Made by a program: the position numbers and the translations under genes. A stretch of DNA of 6,570 nt, taken from NCBI GenBank assembly GCA_023136145.1, contig JAGLRU010000207.1, positions 1 through 6,570 of the forward strand, given 5' to 3'. The stretch is from Alphaproteobacteria bacterium. Lineage in GTDB: Bacteria; Pseudomonadota; Alphaproteobacteria; Micavibrionales; UBA2020. The stretch's first letter is position 1. The number at the start of each line of letters is the position of its first letter. Shown here in pieces: positions 1-4,715 of this stretch. The notes beneath the pieces were generated by a model. It saw nothing but the letters and a program-made list of their open reading frames with translations. It made no database searches and was not told the origin of the DNA.

Positions 1-165
1 ATGTGGAACGAGATGCGTGAAAAGTTCTTTCACAACATTGTTTTTGATTCCATGGAAGCCGTGGAAAACAAACTTTGTGAAGCCATGAACCACTACGCAG
101 ATAAACAGAATATTGTCCGGTCAATTACAGCATTTCCATGGATAAACTCATTCGATGAAGGCTAA
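1..165 (+). CDS. IS630-family transposase, C-terminal fragment (5' end outside window)
   Basis: The first 54 codons of the window, ending at TAA 163-165, read as the C-terminus of an IS630-type DDE transposase. The segment begins WNEMREKFFHNIVFDS, continues with a helix (EAVENKLCEAMNHYA) and closes with IVRSITAFPWI. This matches the family's usual end, where an 'iW..lR..y..N..f.s' segment just after the last catalytic glutamate is followed by a helix and an 'i.SIt...Wi' tail. The DDE residues lie upstream and cannot be seen. The ATG at position 1 is most likely an internal methionine, because the homology should continue leftward. Whether the full gene is intact cannot be judged here. The fragment marks the left flank as a site of past transposition. 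Confidence 0.75.
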   Translation: MWNEMREKFFHNIVFDSMEAVENKLCEAMNHYADKQNIVRSITAFPWINSFDEG

Positions 166-196
166 TTGGTATTAAATCTCTCCTTAAAGAACAATA

Positions 197-219
197 TTAG
201 GTGTCAGCCCCTTAAAAAA
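197..219 (+). mobile_element. Candidate right end (terminal inverted repeat) of the IS630-like element
   Basis: About 30 bases after the transposase stop lies TTAGGTGTCAGCCCCTTAAA followed by further A residues. From memory, IS630-type elements of Rickettsiales and related bacteria have ends containing CTTAAGGGG..TGACACC read inward, and this is the same sequence on the other strand. IS630 elements insert at TA, and several TA dinucleotides are present. The left end is outside the window, so the inverted repeat cannot be confirmed and the exact boundary is uncertain. Confidence 0.3.
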
Positions 220-255
220 TGCCTTTAACTTAAATATAAGCAACAAAGAACTTAT

Positions 256-627
256 CTACATTGTTGGTCCTTGCGGTGGTACCGGAGCAGTGTCAAACAA
301 CGCTTTGAGCCTATCTTCAGCAGCATCGATAACTTGAAAATGACCATCTTGTTTTATAACTGCCTCCAAAGCATCAATTTTATCAAGTCCACCTACTGCA
401 GCCTTGCGAACTTTCCAATATCTATCATGTAAACGATCACCTTGATCATAATTTCCCATTGCTACCTTTTCCAGAATTTTCTGATCCGGAGTTCCTTGCT
501 TTAAAATCTCATTTACTGCATCTAAACGATCTTTCGGATTGATAGCCTCCCAAGCTTGTGACGTTAATGTAGGCTCTGATCCTCCATTAAAAACCTCCTT
601 AAAATACCTCTCCATACCCATACCCAT
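256..627 (-). CDS. Hypothetical protein with two HEAT-like helical repeat units
   Basis: I do not recognise a named family for this 123-residue protein. It has no signal peptide or membrane segment and is rich in charged residues, so it is probably cytoplasmic. Two related units about 26 residues apart (W71-KVRKAAVGGL-81 and F97-QVIDAAEDRL-107) follow the HEAT-like pattern of an aromatic residue, V, two or three polar/Ala residues and a closing L. Such units normally form helical hairpins for protein contacts. The C-terminus is a short Pro-rich tail (APVPPQGPTM). The start at 627 is supported by AGGAG ten bases upstream. The N-terminus is an unusual tandem MGMGM, and ATG 621 and 615 are alternative starts. 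The gene is alone on its strand, between an IS630 remnant and fabD, and is AT-rich like the flank, which fits accessory DNA. No function is inferred. Confidence 0.6.
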   Translation of the reverse strand: MGMGMERYFKEVFNGGSEPTLTSQAWEAINPKDRLDAVNEILKQGTPDQKILEKVAMGNYDQGDRLHDRYWKVRKAAVGGLDKIDALEAVIKQDGHFQVIDAAEDRLKALFDTAPVPPQGPTM

Positions 628-757
628 ATCTACAATTCTCCTGTTTGTCTCACAAGTTTAAGTTAAAATATCATTACCGTTATTATGTCTTTTTATCATA
701 ACCCGCATTAATTCGCAATAGAAACTTCTGAGCGAGGGTTCGTTAATTTCTTTTTTA

Positions 758-766
758 ATTATAGCA
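758..766 (-). promoter_or_regulatory. Extended -10 promoter for the minus-strand hypothetical gene
   Basis: Read on the minus strand the site is TGCTATAAT, a perfect TATAAT preceded by the TGn of an extended -10. No good -35 is visible at 16-18 bases, which extended -10 promoters tolerate. Transcription would start near 751 and give a leader of about 124 bases before the ATG at 627. It lies back to back with the candidate fabD promoter. Confidence 0.4.
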
Positions 767-767
767 A

Positions 768-797
768 TTCAATGAAGAGGCAGAAAAATCGTACAAT
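768..797 (+). promoter_or_regulatory. Weak candidate promoter for fabD
   Basis: TACAAT (792-797, five of six matches to TATAAT) lies 18 bases after a poor -35 (TTCAAT, 768-773), with an AT-rich run upstream (751-760). It would give a leader of about 85 bases. A second possibility is TTGATC (825-830) with TAACAAT (848-854), nearer the gene. Neither is strong. A promoter is expected in this 259-base gap because fabD is the first gene on this strand after the transposase remnant. Confidence 0.25.
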
Positions 798-886
798 AAA
801 AATACCTCACCTCCTCCCCACCCCTTGATCTTCCAGCCATGCGCGGGTAACAATCCTGTATATCAACTACTTTAGGATTATAAACT

Positions 887-1828
887 ATGAAAGCTTTTGT
901 ATTTCCCGGACAGGGAAGCCAGTTTGTCGGTATGGGCAAAGATTTGAACGAGACATTTCCCATCGCCCGTGAGACTTTTCAAGAAATCGACGATGCCTTA
1001 AACCAGAATCTCTCCAAAATCATGTTTGATGACGCAGAGAGTGATCTGAACCTGACAGAAAACACACAGCCCGCGCTGATGGCGGTCAGCATAGCAGTTG
1101 CACGTATTTTGCAACAAGCAAAACCTGATCTATTCACGCCTTCGATAACAAAATTTGTGGCAGGTCATTCGCTCGGTGAATATTCAGCGTTGACGGCAGT
1201 AGGCGCATTCAATTTGCAAGATACGGCAAGACTTCTAAAACTTCGCGGGCAAGCAATGCAAAAAGCCGTACCCATTGGCGAGGGAGCTATGGCAGCCATT
1301 CTAGGTCTTGAAATTGCCGATGTCGTCGCAGTTGTGAAAGAAATAGGCAATAGCGAAGTCATCGCTGCTGCGAACGACAATTCTTTCGGGCAGGTTGTTG
1401 TTAGCGGTCACAAAAACGCCGTAGAAAAAACCATAGCTCTTGCCACCGCCAAAGGTGCGAAACGCGCGATATTGCTCCCCGTCTCCGCACCTTTCCATTG
1501 CAGCCTGATGAAACCCGCCGCAGACACAATGCTCCATGCTCTAGAAGAAGTAGAGATTAAACAACCCTCTGTGTCACTGGTTGCCAACGTAAGCGCGAAG
1601 TCCGTTACTGATCCAGCGAAAATTCGCAATCTCCTCGTCGAGCAAGTGACAAGCATGGTAAGGTGGCGTGAGTCCGTTCTGTATATGAAGTCACAGGGCG
1701 TAACAACACTGATCGAACTCGGCGCGGGTAAAGTCTTAAAAGGACTAACCAAACGCATTGACAAGGAACTGACCGGACGCTCTGTAGGTACACCAAAAGA
1801 CATTGAGGAATTTGGAGCAACTCTTTAA
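887..1828 (+). CDS. fabD: Malonyl-CoA:ACP transacylase FabD
   Basis: FabD moves malonyl from CoA to the phosphopantetheine arm of acyl carrier protein, supplying the two-carbon donor for type II fatty-acid synthesis in the cytoplasm. The 313-residue length is normal. All family marks are present: the N-terminal FPGQGSQ (Gln9, oxyanion hole), GHSLGEY with nucleophile Ser95, Arg120 in LKLRGQAMQ (binds the malonyl carboxylate), Asn163 in AANDN, and catalytic His204 in SAPFHCSLM. The ferredoxin-like small subdomain falls at about residues 130-195. The ATG at 887 is the only reasonable start, nine bases after AGGA (874-877), and the protein begins exactly as the family does. One base separates its TAA from the next ATG (1830), so fabD is translationally close to the membrane-domain frame and fabG and is probably co-transcribed with them. 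Confidence 0.97.
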   Translation: MKAFVFPGQGSQFVGMGKDLNETFPIARETFQEIDDALNQNLSKIMFDDAESDLNLTENTQPALMAVSIAVARILQQAKPDLFTPSITKFVAGHSLGEYSALTAVGAFNLQDTARLLKLRGQAMQKAVPIGEGAMAAILGLEIADVVAVVKEIGNSEVIAAANDNSFGQVVVSGHKNAVEKTIALATAKGAKRAILLPVSAPFHCSLMKPAADTMLHALEEVEIKQPSVSLVANVSAKSVTDPAKIRNLLVEQVTSMVRWRESVLYMKSQGVTTLIELGAGKVLKGLTKRIDKELTGRSVGTPKDIEEFGATL

Positions 1829-1829
1829 A

Positions 1830-2105
1830 ATGGATATAGAAAAACGCTTAAATGCTATAGAAGAAAGAAACAAGCGTGTCACACAAGATAAAAACTGGGA
1901 AAGAAGCCTTGCACGAAGGCTTAGTATCACTGCAATAACATATATAACGGCAAGCATTCTATTTATTTTCATTCTTCCACAAAAACAATGGTATCTTTCT
2001 TCTCTTATTCCAACTGCTGCTTACTTACTGTCAACCTTAAGTCTGCCGTGGATACGCAAAATTTGGGAAAATTCTTATAAAAAACAATACAAGGAGAATA
2101 AATCA
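1830..2105 (+). CDS. Small two-helix membrane protein frame, open into fabG (no stop codon of its own)
   Basis: This 92-codon frame starts at ATG 1830, one base after the fabD stop and 12 bases after GGAG (1814-1817). It encodes a charged amphipathic N-terminus (MDIEKRLNAIEERNKRV), a basic KNWERSLARR stretch, a first membrane helix at about residues 31-50, a short polar turn, a second helix at about 54-75, and a basic tail (IRKIW...YKK). Positive charge on both outer sides predicts both ends in the cytoplasm. The pattern 'iEeRn.RV..Dk.WE.S..RR' then 'LSTLSLP.I.K.W' recalls a family of about 90-residue two-helix proteins of unknown function that I know as separate genes; this is memory, not a search. 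Here there is no stop: the frame continues through QYKENKS into FabG Met1. Translation through would give a 337-residue membrane-anchored FabG. Alternatively fabG is re-initiated at 2106. A TTG at 1803, inside fabD, is a less likely start. Confidence 0.6.
2091..2096 (+). promoter_or_regulatory. Strong Shine-Dalgarno that fixes the fabG start
   Basis: AAGGAG stands nine bases before ATG 2106, close to ideal spacing. It lies inside the upstream membrane-domain frame, in phase as Lys-Glu codons. Its presence is the main reason to call a separate soluble FabG from 2106 even though the upstream frame is open. Confidence 0.75.
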
Positions 2106-2843
2106 ATGTTCACTCTCACAGGTAAAACGGCACTTATCACTGGAGCGGCTGGCGGAATCGGCGGTGCTATTGCAAAAATTCTACATGCACAGGGAGCCGT
2201 TGTAGGAATCAACGACCTTAACGCCGAAGCTCTCGATAAACTAGCGACGGAAATGAAAGACCGTTGCCATGTATTTCCAAGTAACCTAACCGCAGAAGGA
2301 GCCACCGACTCACTGGTAAAAACTGCCGAGGAAAAAATGGGAAGCATCGACATTCTCATCAACAACGCAGGACTAACACGAGATGGCCTGTTTATGCGAA
2401 TGAAAGATGAAGATTGGCAGCTCGTTCAGGACGTAAACCTGACAGCACCATTCCGCCTGATTCGAAGCACCATCCGAGGCATGATGAAACGGCGCAATGG
2501 TCGCATAATTAACATCGCCTCCGTTGTGGGTGTCACTGGCAATCCCGGACAGGCGAACTACTGCGCCTCCAAAGCTGGCATGATCGGCATGACCAAATCT
2601 ATGGCTGCCGAAGTCGCCAACCGAGGAATCACACTCAATTGCATCGCTCCCGGCTTTATCGCTACAGCCATGACCTCCGCACTGACCGACGAGCAAAAAG
2701 CAAAAATTGACGCAACAATCCCGATGGGTGTGATGGGTTCTCCAGAAGACATCGCAGCCGCCATCGTTTTCTTTGCAAGCGATGAAGCAAAATACATCAC
2801 CGGACAAACGCTGCACGTCAACGGCGGAATGGTTATGGTGTGA
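2106..2843 (+). CDS. fabG: 3-oxoacyl-[acyl-carrier-protein] reductase FabG
   Basis: FabG reduces 3-ketoacyl-ACP to 3-hydroxyacyl-ACP, the first reduction of each elongation cycle. From ATG 2106 the protein has 245 residues, the usual size. It is a classical short-chain dehydrogenase: nucleotide-binding TGAAGGIG (12-19), NNAG (86-89), Asn111, and the catalytic Ser139, Tyr152 and Lys156 in the YCASK motif. Arg129 or Arg130 and Arg173 match the basic patch that docks ACP in the E. coli enzyme. The C-terminal ITGQTLHVNGGMVMV is typical. After strand 2 it has Asp37 (GINDL), where NADPH-dependent FabGs usually have small or basic residues. In this superfamily an Asp there favours NADH, so the cofactor may differ. 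The reading frame is open upstream to 1830, so a longer membrane-anchored form is possible. The gene lies between fabD and acpP, as in many alphaproteobacteria. Confidence 0.95.
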   Translation: MFTLTGKTALITGAAGGIGGAIAKILHAQGAVVGINDLNAEALDKLATEMKDRCHVFPSNLTAEGATDSLVKTAEEKMGSIDILINNAGLTRDGLFMRMKDEDWQLVQDVNLTAPFRLIRSTIRGMMKRRNGRIINIASVVGVTGNPGQANYCASKAGMIGMTKSMAAEVANRGITLNCIAPGFIATAMTSALTDEQKAKIDATIPMGVMGSPEDIAAAIVFFASDEAKYITGQTLHVNGGMVMV

Positions 2844-2890
2844 ACATGCGCTCATCTATGTTTATCTGTAGTTCCTTAAATGCTTTCTTC

Positions 2891-2924
2891 CAGACCCCCC
2901 GAACAAGTCGGGGGTGACGGTCTG
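2891..2924 (+). repeat. REP-like palindrome (hairpin) between fabG and acpP
   Basis: CCCCCGA (2896-2902) pairs with TCGGGGG (2908-2914) around the loop ACAAG, and CAGAC (2891-2895) pairs with GTCTG (2920-2924), leaving TGACG (2915-2919) as a one-sided bulge. The core resembles the interspersed alphaproteobacterial palindromes that contain CAAGTC-C/GGGGGTGAC, as I remember them. A second GGGGGTGAC (2940-2948) follows 30 bases after the first (2910-2918), perhaps a decayed copy. No U-run follows the stem, so it is a poor intrinsic terminator, but it may stabilise or punctuate the fabG transcript. Confidence 0.5.
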
Positions 2925-2982
2925 CTTTTACGTTGGGCGGGGGGTGACTATTTTTGTTAGAGTATTCTTCGCATCCCACCCC

Positions 2983-3010
2983 TCGACATAATGATTACGA
3001 AAACTATAAA
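2983..3010 (+). promoter_or_regulatory. Probable acpP promoter
   Basis: TCGACA (2983-2988) and TATAAA (3005-3010) each match the sigma-70 consensus at five of six positions, with a 16-base spacer. The start of transcription would fall near 3017 and give a leader of about 88 bases. An acpP-specific promoter fits the need for far more ACP than enzyme. An alternative -10 (TATGAT, 3037-3042) lacks a usable -35. Confidence 0.5.
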
Positions 3011-3015
3011 TTCAA

Positions 3016-3027
3016 GGTTTGCAAACC
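3016..3027. promoter_or_regulatory. Perfect 12-bp palindrome at the predicted acpP transcription start (operator candidate)
   Basis: GGTTTGCAAACC is its own reverse complement and lies directly over the start site predicted from the -35/-10 pair. A dimeric repressor bound here would block initiation. I cannot assign it to a known regulator. A 12-bp palindrome can also arise by chance. Confidence 0.35.
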
Positions 3028-3065
3028 GTAATTTTATATGATATTTGTTTTTTCTCTTAATTGGG

Positions 3066-3097
3066 GAACGAGAAACGTTTAAACGTAACTGAACGAG
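3066..3097 (+). promoter_or_regulatory. Palindrome flanked by direct repeats in the acpP leader
   Basis: ACGTTTAAACGT (3075-3086) is a second perfect 12-bp palindrome, bracketed by the direct repeat GAACGAG at 3066-3072 and 3091-3097 (25 bases apart). The second copy overlaps the acpP ribosome-binding site (GAGGG, 3095-3099, five bases before ATG 3105). Binding of protein or folding of RNA here could affect translation of acpP. No regulator is identified. Confidence 0.3.
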
Positions 3098-3104
3098 GGT
3101 ACAC

Positions 3105-3347
3105 ATGAGTGATATTAATGAGCGCGTCAAAAAGATCGTGATTGAACATCTGGGAGTTGAAGACTCCAAAGTAACTGATAATGCCAGCTTTCTCGATGAT
3201 CTGGGTGCTGACAGCCTAGATACTGTTGAACTAGTGATGGCCTTTGAAGAAGAATTCGGCATTGAAATTCCTGACGATGCGGCTGAAAAACTTCAGACCG
3301 TAAAAGCCGCAATTACCTTTATTCAGCAAAATGCCAAGGCTGCGTAG
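3105..3347 (+). CDS. acpP: Acyl carrier protein AcpP
   Basis: AcpP carries the growing fatty-acyl chain as a thioester on a 4'-phosphopantetheine arm and presents it to FabD, FabG, FabF and other enzymes in the cytoplasm. The 80-residue acidic protein has the invariant GADSLDTVELVMAFEEEF segment. Ser37 of DSL (Ser36 after Met removal) receives the arm, and the acidic helix II that follows is the docking surface for partner enzymes. It opens MSDINERVKKIV and ends with an Ala/Lys tail, as alphaproteobacterial ACPs do. GAGGG lies five bases before the ATG. The gene has its own probable promoter and an intrinsic terminator, which suggests an abundant single-gene transcript between fabG and fabF. 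Confidence 0.98.
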   Translation: MSDINERVKKIVIEHLGVEDSKVTDNASFLDDLGADSLDTVELVMAFEEEFGIEIPDDAAEKLQTVKAAITFIQQNAKAA

Positions 3348-3367
3348 TGTGATCTGACGCTTTTTTC

Positions 3368-3408
3368 AAAATGATCCCTTTTCTTTTTAAAGAATTGGGG
3401 TCATTTTT
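3368..3408 (+). terminator. Intrinsic terminator after acpP
   Basis: AAAATGA (3368-3374) pairs with TCATTTT (3401-3407) and CCC (3376-3378) with GGG of 3397-3400, with one unpaired T. Inside, TTCTTT (3381-3386) can pair with AAAGAA (3389-3394). A T-run (3404-3408) ends the right arm. It begins 20 bases after the acpP stop. fabF would then depend on readthrough or on a promoter I cannot see in the remaining 35 bases. Confidence 0.7.
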
Positions 3409-3417
3409 ATGTTTGAA

Positions 3418-3435
3418 CTTCAATAATTTGAAGAG
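3418..3435 (+). promoter_or_regulatory. Small hairpin overlapping the fabF ribosome-binding site
   Basis: CTTCAA (3418-3423) pairs with TTGAAG (3428-3433) around a TAAT loop. The right arm contains most of the Shine-Dalgarno GAAGAG (3430-3435). That Shine-Dalgarno lies eight bases before ATG 3444 and only two before ATG 3438, so it favours the later start. The stem is weak (six pairs, mostly A-U), so any masking of the site would be modest. Confidence 0.4.
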
Positions 3436-3443
3436 ATATGTGT

Positions 3444-4715
3444 ATGAGGCGTGTCGTTATTACTGGACTTGGTGTTGTAAGCCCCTTTGGTATCGGAACA
3501 GATATCAATTGGTCGGCACTTATCAACGGTAAAACTGGTTTGCGTAAAATACAAACTTTCGATGCTTCCGACCTTCCCTCGCAGATCGCCGGAGAGGTTC
3601 CTCTCGTCTCGGAGAACGGAGATATTCCGGGGGCGTTTGATATCAACAAATATATCGAGCATAAAGAACAAAAGAAAATGGATCGCTTTATCCATTATGG
3701 CTATGCCGCCGCCATTGATGCAGTCGAGGACAGCAGCTGGAAACCCGAAGACTACGACAGCCAATGTCGCACAGGCGTATTGATCGGCTCCGGCATCGGC
3801 GGACTGTTAAATATTCAGAACACATCCATAATGATGCAAGAAAAGGGAGCGCGTAGAATATCACCGTTCTTCATCCCATCGTCGCTTATCAATCTAATTT
3901 CCGGCAACGTCTCAATAAAATACAAATTCAAAGGCCCGAACCACGCTGTTGTGACAGCCTGCGCGACAGGTTCGCACGCCATCGGCGATGCCGCTCGTAT
4001 GATTTCAATGGACGATGCGGACGTAATGGTGGCTGGTGGTGCTGAAGCAGCTATTTGTCGCGTCGGGGTCGGCGGGTTCGCTGCTTGCCGCGCTCTATCA
4101 ACTAGTTATAACGACACACCGGAACTAGCATCCCGCCCGTTCGACAAGGGGCGCGATGGTTTCGTGATGAGCGAAGGAGCGGGCGTGATCGTACTGGAAG
4201 AATATGAACATGCGAAAAAACGTGGCGCGAAAATCTACGCCGAGGTAATCGGCTATGGCCTCTCCGGTGATGCCCACCACGTCACCTCACCCGCCGAGGA
4301 CGGCGACGGCGGATTCCGCGCCATGAAAGCCGCACTAAAACGTGCCAAAATTTCCCCCGACCAGATCGACTATATCAACGCTCACGGCACTTCAACGCAA
4401 AGCGGCGACGATATCGAGATAATCGCGATTAAGCGTCTGTTCGGTGAGGTTGTAAAAAATCTCAGCATCTCCTCAACCAAATCCGCCACAGGCCACTTGC
4501 TGGGAGCCGCCGGCGCGGTCGAAGCCATTTTCTGCACCAAAATCCTGCAAACAGGAATTCTACCTCCAACACTAAACCTTGAAGATCCATCGGATACCAC
4601 CGCCGGAATCGATCTCGTCCCCCTGAAAGCCAAAGAACGCAAAATCAATATCGCGCTTTCCAACTCTTTCGGATTCGGCGGAACAAACGCCTGTCTTGTT
4701 TTCAGGAAAATGTGA
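3444..4715 (+). CDS. fabF: 3-oxoacyl-[acyl-carrier-protein] synthase II FabF
   Basis: FabF condenses malonyl-ACP with an acyl-ACP, lengthening the chain by two carbons with release of CO2. From ATG 3444 the protein has 423 residues and begins MRRVVITGLGVVSPFG, the canonical N-terminus. ATG 3438, two codons earlier, is possible but lies too close to the Shine-Dalgarno. The thiolase fold has the Cys-His-His triad: Cys173 in VVTACATG, His314 in NAHGTST and His351 in KSATGHLLGAAGA, with Lys346 nearby. The segment KYKFKGPNHAVVTACATGSH is like alphaproteobacterial FabF. The residues after HGTST are QSGD rather than the common P-x-GD, a small local change. It sits between acpP and mltG, the usual alphaproteobacterial order, downstream of a terminator that should keep its level below ACP. 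Confidence 0.97.
   Translation: MRRVVITGLGVVSPFGIGTDINWSALINGKTGLRKIQTFDASDLPSQIAGEVPLVSENGDIPGAFDINKYIEHKEQKKMDRFIHYGYAAAIDAVEDSSWKPEDYDSQCRTGVLIGSGIGGLLNIQNTSIMMQEKGARRISPFFIPSSLINLISGNVSIKYKFKGPNHAVVTACATGSHAIGDAARMISMDDADVMVAGGAEAAICRVGVGGFAACRALSTSYNDTPELASRPFDKGRDGFVMSEGAGVIVLEEYEHAKKRGAKIYAEVIGYGLSGDAHHVTSPAEDGDGGFRAMKAALKRAKISPDQIDYINAHGTSTQSGDDIEIIAIKRLFGEVVKNLSISSTKSATGHLLGAAGAVEAIFCTKILQTGILPPTLNLEDPSDTTAGIDLVPLKAKERKINIALSNSFGFGGTNACLVFRKM
4704..4707 (+). promoter_or_regulatory. Shine-Dalgarno that sets the TTG start of mltG
   Basis: AGGA inside the last codons of fabF lies eight bases before TTG 4716. No ATG or GTG precedes the membrane helix of MltG in this frame, so the site together with the N-terminal anchor selects the TTG. 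Confidence 0.6.

Noticed and set aside
769..963. 64-codon minus-strand frame between the hypothetical gene and fabD
   Set aside because: It overlaps the conserved FabD start and has no homology that I can see. The CTCACCTCCTCCCCACCCC stretch here only looks like a reversed ribosome-binding site.
1803..1829. TTG at 1803 as start of the membrane-domain/FabG frame
   Set aside because: It lies inside fabD. ATG 1830 has a better start codon and a GGAG upstream, and begins the recognisable protein sequence.
2373..2855. 160-codon open frame on the minus strand across fabG
   Set aside because: It lies opposite the conserved FabG catalytic region, and its translation is rich in His/Cys/Ser with no family resemblance. 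It is a shadow of fabG codon use.
2844..3104. Possible small gene or riboswitch between fabG and acpP
   Set aside because: No open frame with a start and ribosome-binding site stands out, and no known riboswitch pattern is visible. The space is explained by a hairpin, a promoter and palindromes.
3438..3443. ATG 3438 as the fabF start
   Set aside because: It is only two bases from the Shine-Dalgarno. ATG 3444 has eight-base spacing and gives the canonical MRRVVITG N-terminus.
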